From: Lantana camara
Lineage: Eukaryota; Streptophyta; Magnoliopsida; Lamiales; Verbenaceae
Direction of reading: 5' to 3'
DNA: 64,000 bases
NCBI GenBank assembly: GCA_037501455.1
Contig: CM074856.1
Span: 97,392,001-97,456,000 of the forward strand
Shown: positions 46,499-58,137 of the stretch, piece by piece
Layout of the letters: each line of letters opens with the position of its first letter
Position numbering within the stretch: position 1 is the stretch's first letter
The notes under the pieces: model-generated
Databases searched by the model: none
Seen by the model: only the letters and a program-made list of their open reading frames with translations
Told to the model about the DNA's origin: nothing
Program-made: the position numbers and the translations under genes

Positions 46499-48396
46499 TG
46501 ATCTGATTCAACTTCCTTTCCCTAGAATTGACATAAAAGTCCAACAGAAGCTCCCTCATAATTTCATTATCCTCAGAACCTGAGGCACGATTGTGCAGAG
46601 AACAAACCATTTCAAGCTTGGGAGATTGAGTTTGTACGTGTCTCCTAACAAGAGATCAGCGGCATTATATGTCTTGGTATTTCCTCAGCAAAACTTACCT
46701 CCACTTTGAAGGTCTTAGAATGATAGATCATCTCGCTCTTTTCCATCACTATCATTAGGATTTCCATGACTACCAAGACTTACATTTCTGTCGTTCCTAC
46801 TAAAATACTTCTCTGAGTGCAACCTTACATCTAAGTTTATCCCTCGGTCATGCTCTCCTCCTTACGAATTTTGTCTTCTCAAGTCGAACTCTATCTTTGA
46901 TCTTTTTATCGAAATTCCTAATGCCCTTCGACCGAGTAACTCTAGCTAGAAAATAGTTTGGTGTATTACCCACATTTATTTCGAGTTGGTTGATTTGGAA
47001 TAACATCCCTTGTCCATTGCTCCCTTAATTCTCTCTTCGTTTGATGCAAATAACTCGAAGTCAACCCCAATCCTTAATCTCTAGAATTTGATTTTCATCT
47101 CCGACTTAACCTTATCACCCAAAATGTCATTTCTGACCCGATTCGGTAGAGCTTTGGTTGAATTAGGAGTTGAAGCGTCACTCGGACAAAGTATCCTAAC
47201 AAGTAAACACTAGAAGGATGCATGTTGGGTTAAGATGTCCAATGTGTGGCACATATTTTCAACAAGGAAGATGCAACATCAAATCATGAATTATAATGTT
47301 AAAACGCATAAAGTAAGAATTTAAATATTTAAATACAATGTATGATACACGTGATATGAATGCATTGAACCTGTCACCGTAGTAGTGGTTTTATCACGAC
47401 ATCTTGTCCACTCATCTCGATGTTGCAAGCATAAGTTGTAAGGTTGAATATGGCTTTGTCATCAATGATGATTCCCGATCCTTATACTCTTCTTTTCCTT
47501 GTATCACCACATGTTTTGAAGTCCCAAGAAGTTGATATAGCCCGATTTCTTCCGACTTCCCCTTGTATCCCTGCTTTATTCCACTCATTGATTCACTCAA
47601 TTGTGCTGGCTTGCAAGGTTCTGTTGCGAATCCACGTGGTTGGTGTCTCTCCATTCCATGCATTTTATTTGAGAAACTTGTGACATCTCCTACAACGAAT
47701 CCCGAACCTGTAATTACCCTCAAACTTCCCACTTTGGCTTTCCATTTTGATAACCTCCTTCAATCTTCGAGGTCTCGATGGTAAACTTTGAATGATTCAA
47801 TCTTACATTGAATATCTTCATACTCGGATGAATATGAATTCCCCGCTCATCCCGTTGCCTCACTTATCTTTTAAACTGGGGTTTCAAGTCCCCACGATGC
47901 TCCTATGTTGATAATCTTAAAGATTTGTTGAGAGGACGAGATTGACGAAATTCTCCATGATCAAGGCCTTCTCTCTTCAAGCCGTGCGGTGGAGAGTAGT
48001 TCCATTTTGTGATCCATGAAGATACAACACCCAACCTTTCATTCCAGTTAACTCCACCGTCCCTTCTTTGAAAAGTAGAAAATATTTGTAGTTGAGGTTG
48101 ATCATGGCTTGGTTAGCGTGGTAACACCCTATAACCAAAGATTTAACTCGAATAAAGATGCATGTGGATTAGTATATGCTTATGGCACATGTTTAGATCA
48201 ATCAACACATATAAAATGCAAAATGCAACACCTTAAGCAACGAAATTGAAAGTAGATCACATATAATAAGTAATTTCTAGAAATTAGTAACAATTAACGA
48301 TGAAAGTTGAATGCAATGCACAAGTTGACAAGTTGTTCCTATGCCATACGACCTAAACTGACTCAATCATGACACGAGAACTTCGGTTTTGCAACC
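46499..48396 (-). mobile_element. Element E, internal remnant
   Basis: Lies between the break in G and the primer site of E. It reads on the minus strand and has no recognisable gag or pol. Several pyrimidine-rich AT stretches but no domain. No 3' LTR or polypurine tract of E is present, so its 3' half is missing. Confidence 0.6.
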
Positions 48397-48410
48397 TGGC
48401 TCTGATACCA
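48397..48410 (-). other. Primer binding site of element E
   Basis: Minus-strand TGGTATCAGAGCCA, followed by the hairpin CCAGGTTGCAAAACCGAAG (plus 48381-48399). The leader beyond it (GGTCGTATGGCATAGGAAC) matches C and D. Confidence 0.9.
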
Positions 48411-48418
48411 CTTAAGGA

Positions 48419-50225
48419 TGTAACACCCCCGGACGAAAAGCGCCACATCCCCCGCACTCAGACCCGACCCGCATATGAAATGGGAAATCCATACACGTGC
48501 CAGATCAGAGCGAACGAGGACTCACTCACTTACTATGTTAGGCGGGAACTAAACCTTCGAAACTATATAAAAAAAAAACAAAGGGATAACAAGTGCAGAA
48601 GCATAACATATGATTCATAATCAGTAAAAGCATCCGTTTACGGGTTCAACTAACACAGGTACCTAGTCCCAAAATTCAAACATAAACATAATTTATATAT
48701 TCCCGGGTTCAATCTATCCCTAAAAGCCTGTCCCGAATCAATAACATAAAATTAATATAATTCATGGTAACTTAATCAATATACAATAAGCAATGGTGTG
48801 ACTCGGACTAAACTACAAGACTCGATAGACTCAAACTCCCGCCTACCACTCCAAACCTACAAAATCTGAAAACAAAGCCGGGTTCAGTCTATAGGAGACT
48901 GGTGGGTATAAAACAGGGTTTAGTATCATAATATTACAAGAATTAAAAGCACACACACATGCGAGTCATAATACCTTACGAGGTTTTGAAACGTTTCCCA
49001 AGTGGGTAAAAACAAATAAAACAATGCTCGGGATTACGACAATTAATTTAATTAATTCATTCATTCATGTGGTCAAAACGTGAGCCCGGCGAGTGGGCGA
49101 AGTCTCCAACCTTCACTTCGTGTGTGCACATATTCATTCATTCATTACGATCATGCAACAATCAATCATTCATTTGTTTATTCGATCATTTAATCATTAT
49201 CATTCATTCATTCATTTATAACATTTACTCCTTTTTCCTCCTGTTAGAAACGCGTCTACCATGCGCAGCGGAAGATATTGTTCTGGTGAACCATGGGCGA
49301 ACCCATGCCACTAACAGGTTTTGTTCCTCCCGATGGTGTAACCGGTGCCCGGGGGGACCCATCCAGGAGAACGCATCTCACAATCATTATGGCGAGTGGG
49401 GGTCCATGAAGCCCTAAAAGCCCGGTTCCCCTTCCTCATCAACTCCTAACGAGGTCGGTTTTGCAATAGTTCATCATGGAACTAGTACACGGGATCATCG
49501 TCGGCCCTTGCCTCCCCAGATAGCCACATGCATCAAGTCCCTGGGCCCGTGCGTTCATTCATATTCCCACCAAAATCATTCGGTTAGGGATTCAATAGAG
49601 AAGAAAAGGCTTTAACGTGAAATCAATGACTCATTTGAAATGACTCGATATATAAATATATACATAATTTGGCGTAAAACTTACACATTGAGGTATATCG
49701 GGTCATTAGTTAACTAATAGAAGAGAAACTCACCTCTAACACCTTACCGAACAATACCAAGAAGAAAAGAAGACTTGAAGATAGTCTATAAACCCGGCAC
49801 ATCCCCGTCTTGGAGAAAACTGTACAAGAAATAATACGGTGAATTTGTGAGACTCAAGACTCCATAGGAACCAAATATGACGCACAACAATGCAATGAAC
49901 ATGATATGAGGTACACACGAGGCATAAATCATGTTATGAAGTCATATAACCAATTAGTTCACTCAACACGTTCCATACTTGAAGGTTTCACATTCAAACG
50001 TTTCATAATTCATAGCAATTTAAGTCATGAATTTCATATCACAATTATAGCTCAAAGATAACAAGTTTACAATTTAGAGAATAGGCAAAATAAAGGCATT
50101 CAAATCATTTAAATATGTAAAAGGTGAAATAGATAACAATTTAATTCCATAAATCCAAATAAATTAACTAATACATAATATATATAATATACATATATAT
50201 ACACGTACTACATATATATTATATA
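48419..50225 (-). mobile_element. Element E, 5' LTR, partial
   Basis: Begins TGTAACACCCCCGG (the LTR 3' end on the minus strand), with the conserved CCACATCCCCCGCACTC box and the AGTCTATAGGAGACT hairpin (~48886). It runs into AT-rich sequence at ~50150, where the Retand-like element starts. The 5' terminus of this LTR is not seen. Confidence 0.75.
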
Positions 50226-51022
50226 TGATGGGTTCTGAATATGGGTCACAGAGTCCGATCACTTTAGAATTTGTTTTGAGTGGGGAAACTGTCGGAAGTT
50301 CGCCGGAAAAGTAGAGGGTTCTACCTGCTAGGACAAACACGCAAACAAAGTCAGAAGGCCAAGCTGGGGGAACTGGGGTGATTCCCAGTTTGGCTCTCCG
50401 ACGCTCAAGTCAGATGATGATCTGAAAGAGAAAGTCTAAGTTAAGTGCGAATTTGCAGAAATGGAGGTTACTTACAGTGAAGGAGATGAAGACTCCTATT
50501 TAGAGTTGAAGGTCAGGGACCCTTTGGTCATTTGCCACATGTGGTCCTGGCCGAATGTTGCCCTAACACGTGGCGCTGTGAGAGAGAAACCTAGGAGGAA
50601 TCTTCTGCAAAAGCTGCTGAAAGTTAGTGTTGGCAACAGTGGCAGGTGCGCAGGCATGTACGGTGTGTCAGAGAGCCGTTTGGGAGGTTGTTAACGAGGG
50701 CCTGAAAGTACGCTCATGACAACTAGAAGCCTTGGAGACTAAGAAATCCGCTAGGGGATGAGGGCCAAGGCTTGTATAATGGATTGAAATGGAATCCTCT
50801 CCGAGGGAATGTAACGCTCGAGGAGGGATTTTCCATAATTGATGGGAACATTGGCCATGTAGTAGGAATGGTGCTCGTGAAAGAGCAGCAACGTCGATAC
50901 ACGTGTAATCATAACGGAGCTAACGCGTGTCTTTGAGGAATGTTGGCGCTTGAGGGGTTGAGCGCTCGTTTATATCGGATACAGTCTCAGGGGGACAGGT
51001 GTCATCACTCCTGAGGTGCCAC
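50226..51022 (-). mobile_element. 3' LTR of the Retand-like element (minimum extent)
   Basis: Matches 61996-62791 throughout. The true right end is uncertain because the partner is cut off there; the LTR may go on past 51022. Minus-strand TATA box mutated to CTCTAAATAG (50496-50505). Confidence 0.8.
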
Positions 51023-51388
51023 GCGTCGACACGGGAACGAGCGTATTTATACCTCATCATTTTGACCCCAATTCTGTAGTCCTTAGTGATAAGGGCAGTA
51101 GAATTCAGCATGTTCAATCCTCCGAGCGTGGCGCTCGTATGAAGCTTGGCATGTTGGGTAATCATTCTTCTGGCTACGCCATTAATGCGGTTTTTTCGAC
51201 TGACCGCTTGTAACGCTTCAGCATTAAATGTTGTACTTTCTTCTGACCACTTGGAGCGTCTGAGCATTAAATGCTGATGCGCGTGGATCTGGGGAAGTAC
51301 GTGACGGTTCACTAAAGTGAACGGTTTCCTAGGCGGGAAATGATTACAATTTTGAATTCCTTGCTAGAAAAGTACCAACTCCCATCCC

Positions 51389-51396
51389 TATAAATA
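51389..51396 (+). promoter_or_regulatory. TATA box for the antisense gene
   Basis: CCCTATAAATAAGGG on the plus strand, 285 bp before the ATG of the antisense gene. A possible leader intron follows: TCAAG|GTAATC at ~51525 and ATCCCAG ending at ~51594. Promoter activity is inferred. Confidence 0.6.
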
Positions 51397-51680
51397 AGGG
51401 ATTCTGAAACCATTCCATCTTTTATGCGAACTTATCTCCAAAGCATCCTTTTGCAGAAAAACTCTTCGCATACCAGTTTCAGAGCATTCCATCCTTCCTT
51501 CAAGTTTTTCCCAGACATCTCAAGGTAATCTCTGGTGTAATTCTCTAACTTTGCTAACCTTAGGATCACAATTAGGATTTGAGTAGTATCCCAGGTTTCA
51601 TTCCTCCATCATTCCCTGTTTCTCTTAGAAAAATTCCTTCTACCAGAATCTCCATCTCCTTCCCCAGTTTCAACATCACC

Positions 51681-54546
51681 ATGGCCGACCAACATATTGA
51701 AGAGTTTACCCGTGAAGTCGAAGAGATGGCCATTGATAGTTCATCCTCCCCAAACTCCCCTAGAGACGAGGAATTGGGCGCGGCTATTATGGCCTTAGAA
51801 GAAAGACACCCAGACGGGGTAGAACACATCTTTGAAGAAATGGATTTGATTATGGAGGCGGAAAGGCAGGGGGTAACTCTTCCAGTGACTGAGAGTGCGA
51901 CCCACCCCCACCGTCATACCGTAACAGTGGCAATTGCGGCTCCGGTGCCGGAGGCCGAGGAAATAACGGGACCCTCTGAGAGAGTCCGTGATAAAAGCAA
52001 GGGTAAGAAGCCCCAAAAGCCTAGAAAGACCAAAAAATCCAAAGGGCCCAACGAGGGTAAAGGCTCGGGCCTGTAAGCTACTGAGCGTACCCCGGATGAA
52101 ACTCCCAGCACAGTTACTCTGGGGGAGGTGAAGACGATGTTGGCGCCCTTATTCTGGGATGAGCATTACACGTGGAGGATCCCTGCCAAACACGAGCATG
52201 CTAACCATCCACCACCCGGTGAGATGGCCGTTTACGTGGACGCCGTCAGCTCTGGGGGCCTGAGGTTCCCAATTTCAGCCTCGTTGGCTCACATTCTGAA
52301 CATTCTGAATCTTTTCCCTTGACAAGTTGTGCCCAACGGTCTTGCGCTCATAACATGCTTCGTGATCCTGATGAGAAGTGTTGGTTACGAGCCCTACCTG
52401 CGGAATTTCAACGCTCTTTTCCAAGTAGTCAGCTCCTCACGCTCATCACCCGAGGCGGGTTTCTATTATATTCAAGCGAAGGCTCATACGAAGTTAATCA
52501 ATTCTCCCTCCAGCACTTATGACCCAAATTGGAAGGAAAAATTCATCTTTGTCAAGGCCCCCACGGAGGAAGGATTTGGGGTGTCGGCAGATTAGATCTT
52601 ACGTGGGAAGGGTTCCCTCGCAAGGAACCGTTTGGAACCTGCCCTCCCAGAGGATTGGGTAAAGAGTTTGGCTGAGGCTCTGAGGGATGAGGGTCACCTC
52701 ATTGAAGCAAAGGACTGGATAGACGACGCAGAACTTATGTTCTTGTGCGGTCTTTCTGATGACCCCCATTATCTTGACAACCCTCCCGCTCTGGAATACT
52801 AACTACTTCTTTACATTTGCAATTGGTATCTCTAAATTTGTGACTTTTTGTTCAATGGTTTCTGACTCTCATCTTTTCCTTCCCTGCAGGAGCAACAATC
52901 TTAGAAATGGCTGGAGGTATCAGGCATGCTGCTCGTTTTGCTAATGCCAACAGGCAACAAGCCCAGCAAGGGGAACAGCAACGCCCTCGGGGCCGAGGAG
53001 GTAGGGGGGATGCTCGTGGTGGCCAGCATGGTGCCAGTTCGAGCTCGGCTTCTGGCGGCCAAACTCAACGCGGCCGGGGGGAAAATCGAGCAGCCAATGT
53101 TGAAAATAGGGTAGTGGTGCATCCACCTCCTTCATCAGATTCGAGGCGGCCAACTCTCGTGCCGCTGAACAGGTGGAGCCCCCAATTAATGTGGCCATAA
53201 ATAAGGCTCCTTCAAGCGCCAGTAGACCTTCCCGCAAGAGGAAGAGGATGCCCGACACCATCGTAATAACGGGCAAAGGAAAACAAGTGGTCGAGGGCCC
53301 CAAGGGCGGTGGAGAAACTTCCTCTTCAGAGGAAGAGTACTTATGGGAGTTTGCTCGCCGAGGGGACAGGAACTTCTCCGACGCTACAGACGGTGGAGCA
53401 GTTTTGTTGAGGCCCGGAACGCTCGCTCAGACCGTTAGCGAGAATCTGTATGAGAAGGCCCAATTTACCGCCGATCACAAGCATCTGTTCAATGAATCTA
53501 TGGAGACGGTGGCCTACGATATGGCTCACGCTATAATCTCCGTAAGTTTTCGTTCCCTTCTAATTTCACCGCCTCTGGTAGGCATTATTTTAACATATTC
53601 TTACTAACACTTCTATTCTTCCGAGCCCGTGCAGCAAGTGCTCCCCAGGGCCAAAAACATCCAGATGCGGGCCTTCGTTTATGCTGACCGCAAGGCCAAA
53701 TATAAGAAAATGGCACGCACAAACGACCCTGCTCAAATCCAAAGGGAGCTGGACACAGAGAAGGCTAAGTATGCTTCCCTCAAGGGCGTATACTTGAAAA
53801 TGGAGGAAGAGATGAAGAAACTGAAGGGAGAGTTTGCGAGCGTGGAGAGCGCTCGGAACAGCTTGAGTGACAAATTAGCCCAACTGGGTGAGGGCTACAA
53901 AAATGTTGAGGCCGAGCGTGAGAACTGGAAAACGAGGGCTCTGGAAAACGAGGGCTCTGAGTGGCCCCAGAGTCTCGCTCGAGCAAATAAGGAGGCTCTC
54001 ATTAACTTCTGTCACTCGAAAGCCTTCAACTTTGCGGTTTCCTTGCACTGTTTGGATGAGGCTCAAAAGGCCTTCAACTTAGCCATTGAACAGGGCATCC
54101 ACAAAGGAATGACGGATCCCGCCATGAGAGGGGCAGAGGGGACGGGGCTCATGTTCAATGAGCGCTGCGAGGAGGACGATGACGAGCGGGATGACCCTGC
54201 CGATATTATTTCGGAACTACAGTATAAATTCCTAGTTAAGCTTCTCCAGGATGAATACATGGATGCCCACCCCGTAGGAGGTGCTCCTCAAGCCGCACAA
54301 AATGATCCTCCTGAAAACGAGGCCCAAGCGTTTGCCAAGGAGAATCCCCTTGCCCCAGCTAGTGAGAATGTTCCTGCCCCAGCTAACGAGCCCAACGCCA
54401 ATGAGCCCCACAATCAACAAGCGCCTGGGAATAATAACCCTGAGCCTCCAGCAGCCCCTCCTCAAGAACCGGAAGGCCCCGTCTACGGCCCAATTGCCCA
54501 GAACATTTTGGTGGTTATTGATGAAGACACTGCTCCCGCTGCCTGA
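51681..54546 (+). pseudogene. Antisense gene of the Retand-like element (PF04195-like), three exons
   Basis: Lies opposite to gag-pol. Exon 1 (ATG 51681, MADQHIEEF, to ~52800) has an acidic start, a basic GKKPQKPRKTKKSK stretch and then the putative-gypsy-type-transposon domain (PF04195): WRIPAKH, then GEMAVYVDAVSSGGLRFP, then VGYEPYLRNFNALFQV. Exon 2 starts at 52890 after TTCCTTCCCTGCAG. It encodes an RG-rich stretch and a KRKRMPD basic part, with a frameshift at ~53140. Exon 3 (53635-54546) has a coiled coil (EKAKYASLKGVYLKMEEE onward), an acidic patch and a Pro/Asn/Glu-rich tail. Stops in exon 1 at 52074, 52320 and 52593 are all in one frame, so it is decayed. The role of these proteins is unknown; a regulatory function is only a guess. 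Confidence 0.75.
53542..53634 (+). other. Intron of the antisense gene
   Basis: GTAAGT donor at 53542, branch-like TTACTAAC at ~53601, acceptor GTGCAG ending at 53634. Length 93 bp, phase 0, joining two frames that are each open at the edges. Such signals make sense only if the plus strand is transcribed. Confidence 0.8.
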
Positions 54547-54867
54547 AGTTCTCTCTCTCCAGCATTGTTTTGCAATTCTCCTTACTTTAGTTTAATGCTT
54601 CTGTCTTTTGTAATAATGTTTATGGGCCTTTGAGCCTTTATTTTGTAGTATCTGGCGTAGAGCCTCAATCAAATGAAATCCCTTTTTCTCATAATGCTGT
54701 CTTTTTCCCCTTCTAAATGCGTACTTTCACTTGGTGCTTGTTGTAAATAAATCCTGTTAATAACAAGACTGTGTGTAACATGCTCAGTAGGGATTACATT
54801 ACTTAGAGAAAATTGCATTGCTTGGGTAGGTTTTGATATTTGAAAGATTTCGTTGAATCTTGTAAAC

Positions 54868-55310
54868 TTGGAAAATTTTACCAAGTCTTGAGTAATCACG
54901 AGGGTCTTATGGTGAGGACGCCCCCATTCAAGACTCGTATAAATTTTTGCTCTTGTACTTAGAAAATTTTTCCAAGTCTGGAGTAGCTACGAGGGTCTTT
55001 CTGTGAGAGTGCCCCTACTCAAGACTTGTGTAATTTCTTCTTAGCCTTAGGAGATTTTGCTAAGTCTTGAGGGGTTACGAGGGTCTTACTGAGTGACTGC
55101 CGTCGTTCAAGACTTGTGAAAATTTCCTTCTTACCTTTGGGAGATTTTACAAAGTCTTGAGGGGTTACGAGGGTCTTACTGAGTGACTGCCCTCGTTCAA
55201 GACTTGTGAAAATTTTCTTCTTACCTTTGGGAGATTTTGCTAAGTCTTGAGTGGTTACGAGGGTTTTACTGAGTGACTGCCCTCGTTCAAGACTTGTGAA
55301 AATTTCCTCT
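54868..55310. repeat. Five tandem ~90-bp hairpin repeats
   Basis: Units have AAGTCTTGA (or AAGTCTGGA) at 54883, 54973, 55062, 55152 and 55242. Each folds on itself: AAGTCTTGA pairs with TCAAGACTT and an inner ACGAGGG pairs with CCCTCGT. The array sits between the 3' ends of the plus-strand gene (54546) and the minus-strand integrase (55723). The last three copies are most alike. Confidence 0.92.
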
Positions 55311-55722
55311 AGGTGGTGTTGCCATTAATCGATTTTTACCGCGCCTGTTTACCTTCTATATTGTGAAAACGATCCCGTTTTCGAGCGCAAGGCGTTGTAA
55401 TAAACAGCCAAGGCCTACTAAGATTTCCTTCGTATTTTCTCCTTCTTTAACAAGCTGGTTGTGAGCTTTACCAGTCTATCCTCGTGAGGGCGTCCCCCCA
55501 CGTAGAGTAGAGCGCTGGCAAGCGTAACCCATGTGCAATAATAATGTATGCGTTGGAGTGAAATGCCAACCACGCTCGTTGAGACGAGGGACGTGGGACT
55601 CATCCATTCATGTGATTAAAGAAACAGAAGTACATTAAAAAGAGTGTATTGCATCTTACTTGAGATTTGAAGCACATAGAACCCATTAACGAGGCAGTTA
55701 CATCATCGTTTGCAAAGAGTTT

Positions 55723-56808
55723 TTAAACAAAAAACCGTCGGAGGTTACATGCATTCCAAGGGCGAGGCAAGCACTCACCTTGAAGTGTCTCCAGGGTGTA
55801 GGTGTTGTTAGCTCTGACTTGTATAACTTTGAACGGTCCTTCCCAGTTGGGGTCCAACTTCCCCACATGTTTGGATACTTCTACTTTCTTCAGGACCAAG
55901 TCTCCCAGCTGAAAAGTTCTTTCCCTCGCACGCTTGTTGTACTGTTGAGCCACCGTGGCTTTATATCTGTGGATTTTAGCTCAGGCTTTGTCTCTTCTTT
56001 CCTCCAGTAAGTCCAGCTCCAGGTTCCTGTTATCTTCATTAAGCTGAGGCTCGAAATAAGCTACACGAGCGGATTCGTTTACAATCTCGGCTGGTATCAT
56101 TGCTTCTAACCCGTATACGAGCGCACAAGGCGTCTCGCCGGTGGCCGCTTGTGGAGTAGTGCTATAAGCCCAAAGTGCTCCTTGTAACTCTTCTGCCCAT
56201 TCACTCTTTTTGCTCTCCAGCATTGTTTTCAGGTGCTGTAAAATGACTCTGTTGGTAACTTCTGCTTGTCCATTGGCTTGGGGATGGCCTACGGAGGTAA
56301 AGCGTTGTTCAATCCCCAATTCTGAACACCACTCTCGTGTGTCAGCGACTATGAACTGGGATCCATTATCCGAAATAAGCACCCTCGGAATGCCGTATCT
56401 GCATACGATGTTTTTCCAAATGAAGTCCCTCACAACCCGGAAGGTGATTTTTGCCACGGCCTCGGCCTAGGCCCATTTGGTGGAATAATCGACAGCTAAA
56501 ATAACAAACTTCTTCTGCCCGACTGCGATGGGCAAGGGGCCAACAATGTCTATTCCCCATTGGTCAAAGGGCCAAGAGACATCTATAGGGATCATTTGAG
56601 CGGCTGGCAGTTGAGGGAGATTTGAATGGAACTGGCACTTGGGGCACTTCCTGGAAAATTCGACGGCGTCTTGGAGGACTGTGGGCCAATAGAACCCACT
56701 CCTCAGGATCTTCTTAGCTAGGATACGCCCTCCTGAATGATTCCCGCAGCTCCCACTGTGAATAAGGTCAAGCGTTTCCTTTGCTTGCGAGGGCCTTAGG
56801 AACCTCAT
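55723..56808 (-). pseudogene. pol: Ty3-type integrase
   Basis: Zinc-binding part with H, H and CPKCQ (HSGSCGNH then KCPKC), then the D-D-E core: D in DIVGPLP, D in LISDNGSQF, E in GQAEVTNR. The C-terminal part has the GPF/Y-like motif WEGPFKVIQV. In-frame stops after KWA (~56467) and after RDKA (~55980) split the frame into three. Function in the family: insertion of the DNA copy into the chromosome. No chromodomain is seen, which fits the Tat lineage and not chromoviruses. Confidence 0.88.
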
Positions 56809-56949
56809 CGGAGGTCCTTGAAATGACTTTTTGAACAGCCTTCCTTCAGAGTCTATGGAAAACTGAGGGGCCTTGATTCTAATTTTCCGAGCCTCTATCT
56901 TGTCAGTGGGACAAACACTATCTTTAAAAAACCTGATGATGTCATCCAG

Positions 56950-57495
56950 CTAACACGGCTCGTGTGGATCAATCATAGCGACCGTCTCTTTGGCGACTCT
57001 CTCCTTAATCAGAGGTTCTTCCGTTCTAAGGAACGTTACCGAACGCTCAGAAGTGCCTTCTAATGCCGAAGCAAATTTAGACAGAGCGTCAGCGCGCTCG
57101 TTTTCTACTCGTGGTACTTGGAGTAGATGGAATTCTTTGAACTTCCTAATGATCTCCTTGGCTTTGCTTAAGTACTGTACCATGGTGGTTTCTCGAGCCT
57201 CATAAGCTCCTTCAATTTGGCTCGCAATTAACTGTGAATCCACATAAGCAGTAATTCTGGAAGCTCCATTCTGAAAGGCAATTTTCATTCCCTGCACAAG
57301 GGCCTCATACTCCGCCTCGTTATTGGTGACTTGAAAATCCAACTTGATTGCGAAGTCCAACTCAATCCCATTAGGGTCTCTAAGGGATACCCCTGCTCCT
57401 CCCCCTTCAGAGGTCGAGGAACCATCTGTGTGCAGGACCCATAATCCCTCATTCTCAGGAACAGCGGTCTCTAAACCAAAGCGTTCAACCAACAA
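56950..57495 (-). pseudogene. pol: Second RNase H (archaeal type)
   Basis: 181 residues. Contains LHTDGSS near residue 22, NNEAEYEAL near 58, YVDSQLIASQ near 84 and ENERADALSKFA near 131, giving the D-E-D-D metal-binding set of the RVT_3 (archaeal-like RNase H) family. This extra domain after the normal RNase H is characteristic of Tat-lineage elements. A stop (TAG, ~56950) before LDDIIRFF interrupts the way to integrase. Confidence 0.88.
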
Positions 57496-57549
57496 ATCAG
57501 CTACAACCTGAGCTTGTATGGCAGTTCTGGGCTCAAAGCATAAGTCAAA

Positions 57550-58131
57550 CTAGCTCAATTCGATGGCCCATTTTATTAACCTTCCTGACACATCTGGTTT
57601 GGACAGAACTTGCTTCAAAGGTTGATCTGTAAGGACCGTTATTGAGTGTGCCTGAAAGTAAGGCCTCAACCGCCTTGATGCATTTATGAGAGCAAACGCA
57701 AACTTTTCTATTTCCAAATACTTCTTCTCAGCCCTATGTAATGTTTTGCTTAGATAATAAACTGGCAAGTGTTTTCGCTCTTGCATAGCTATCAACACTG
57801 CGCTCGTAGCCTCGGCTGAAACAGAAAGGTACATAAATAGCCTTTCGCCTTCGACGGGTTTGGTCAGTAGCGGAGCGCTCGAAAGGTAAGCCTTCATGTC
57901 TTGCAGCGCTTTTTCACATTCTTCCGTCCAAGCGAAATTTCGTGCGTTTCTCAGAATCTTGAAGAAAGGGAGGTTTCTGTCCGCCGAGCATGAAATGAAC
58001 CTGTTTAAGGAGATAATCTTTCCCACCAACACTTGCACTTCTCGGATATTTCGTGGGGAGGGGATCTCCAAGATAGCCTTGATCTTTTCTGGGTTGGCTT
58101 CAATCCCTCGTTGACTGACCATGTAACCCAA
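57550..58131 (-). pseudogene. pol: End of RT and Ty3-type RNase H
   Basis: Starts just after a stop (TAA at ~58138) that cuts GVRG from KFLGYMVSQRGIEANPEK, the usual RT thumb text. Then the connection (FAWTEECEKALQDMKAYL) and RNase H-like part follow (YLSVSAEATSAVLI, YYLSKTLHRAEKKYLEIEK, TDQPLKQVLSK). The first catalytic Asp region reads LSVSAEA, not L-x-V-D, as is common where the second RNase H takes over. It ends in a TAG (~57550) where Gln is expected. Confidence 0.85.
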
Positions 58132-58137
58132 GAACTT

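Noticed and set aside
47412..47732. 106-codon minus-strand frame in element E as a Gag
   Set aside because: No Gag core or zinc knuckle can be seen and there is no matching frame in C or D.
50461..50694. 77-codon plus-strand frame in the Retand LTR
   Set aside because: It reads through the promoter region of the LTR against the sense direction and is broken in the partner LTR (TAG at 62272).
54868..55310. CRISPR-like array of regular repeats
   Set aside because: The repeats are direct tandem copies without distinct spacers, inside a plant retrotransposon.
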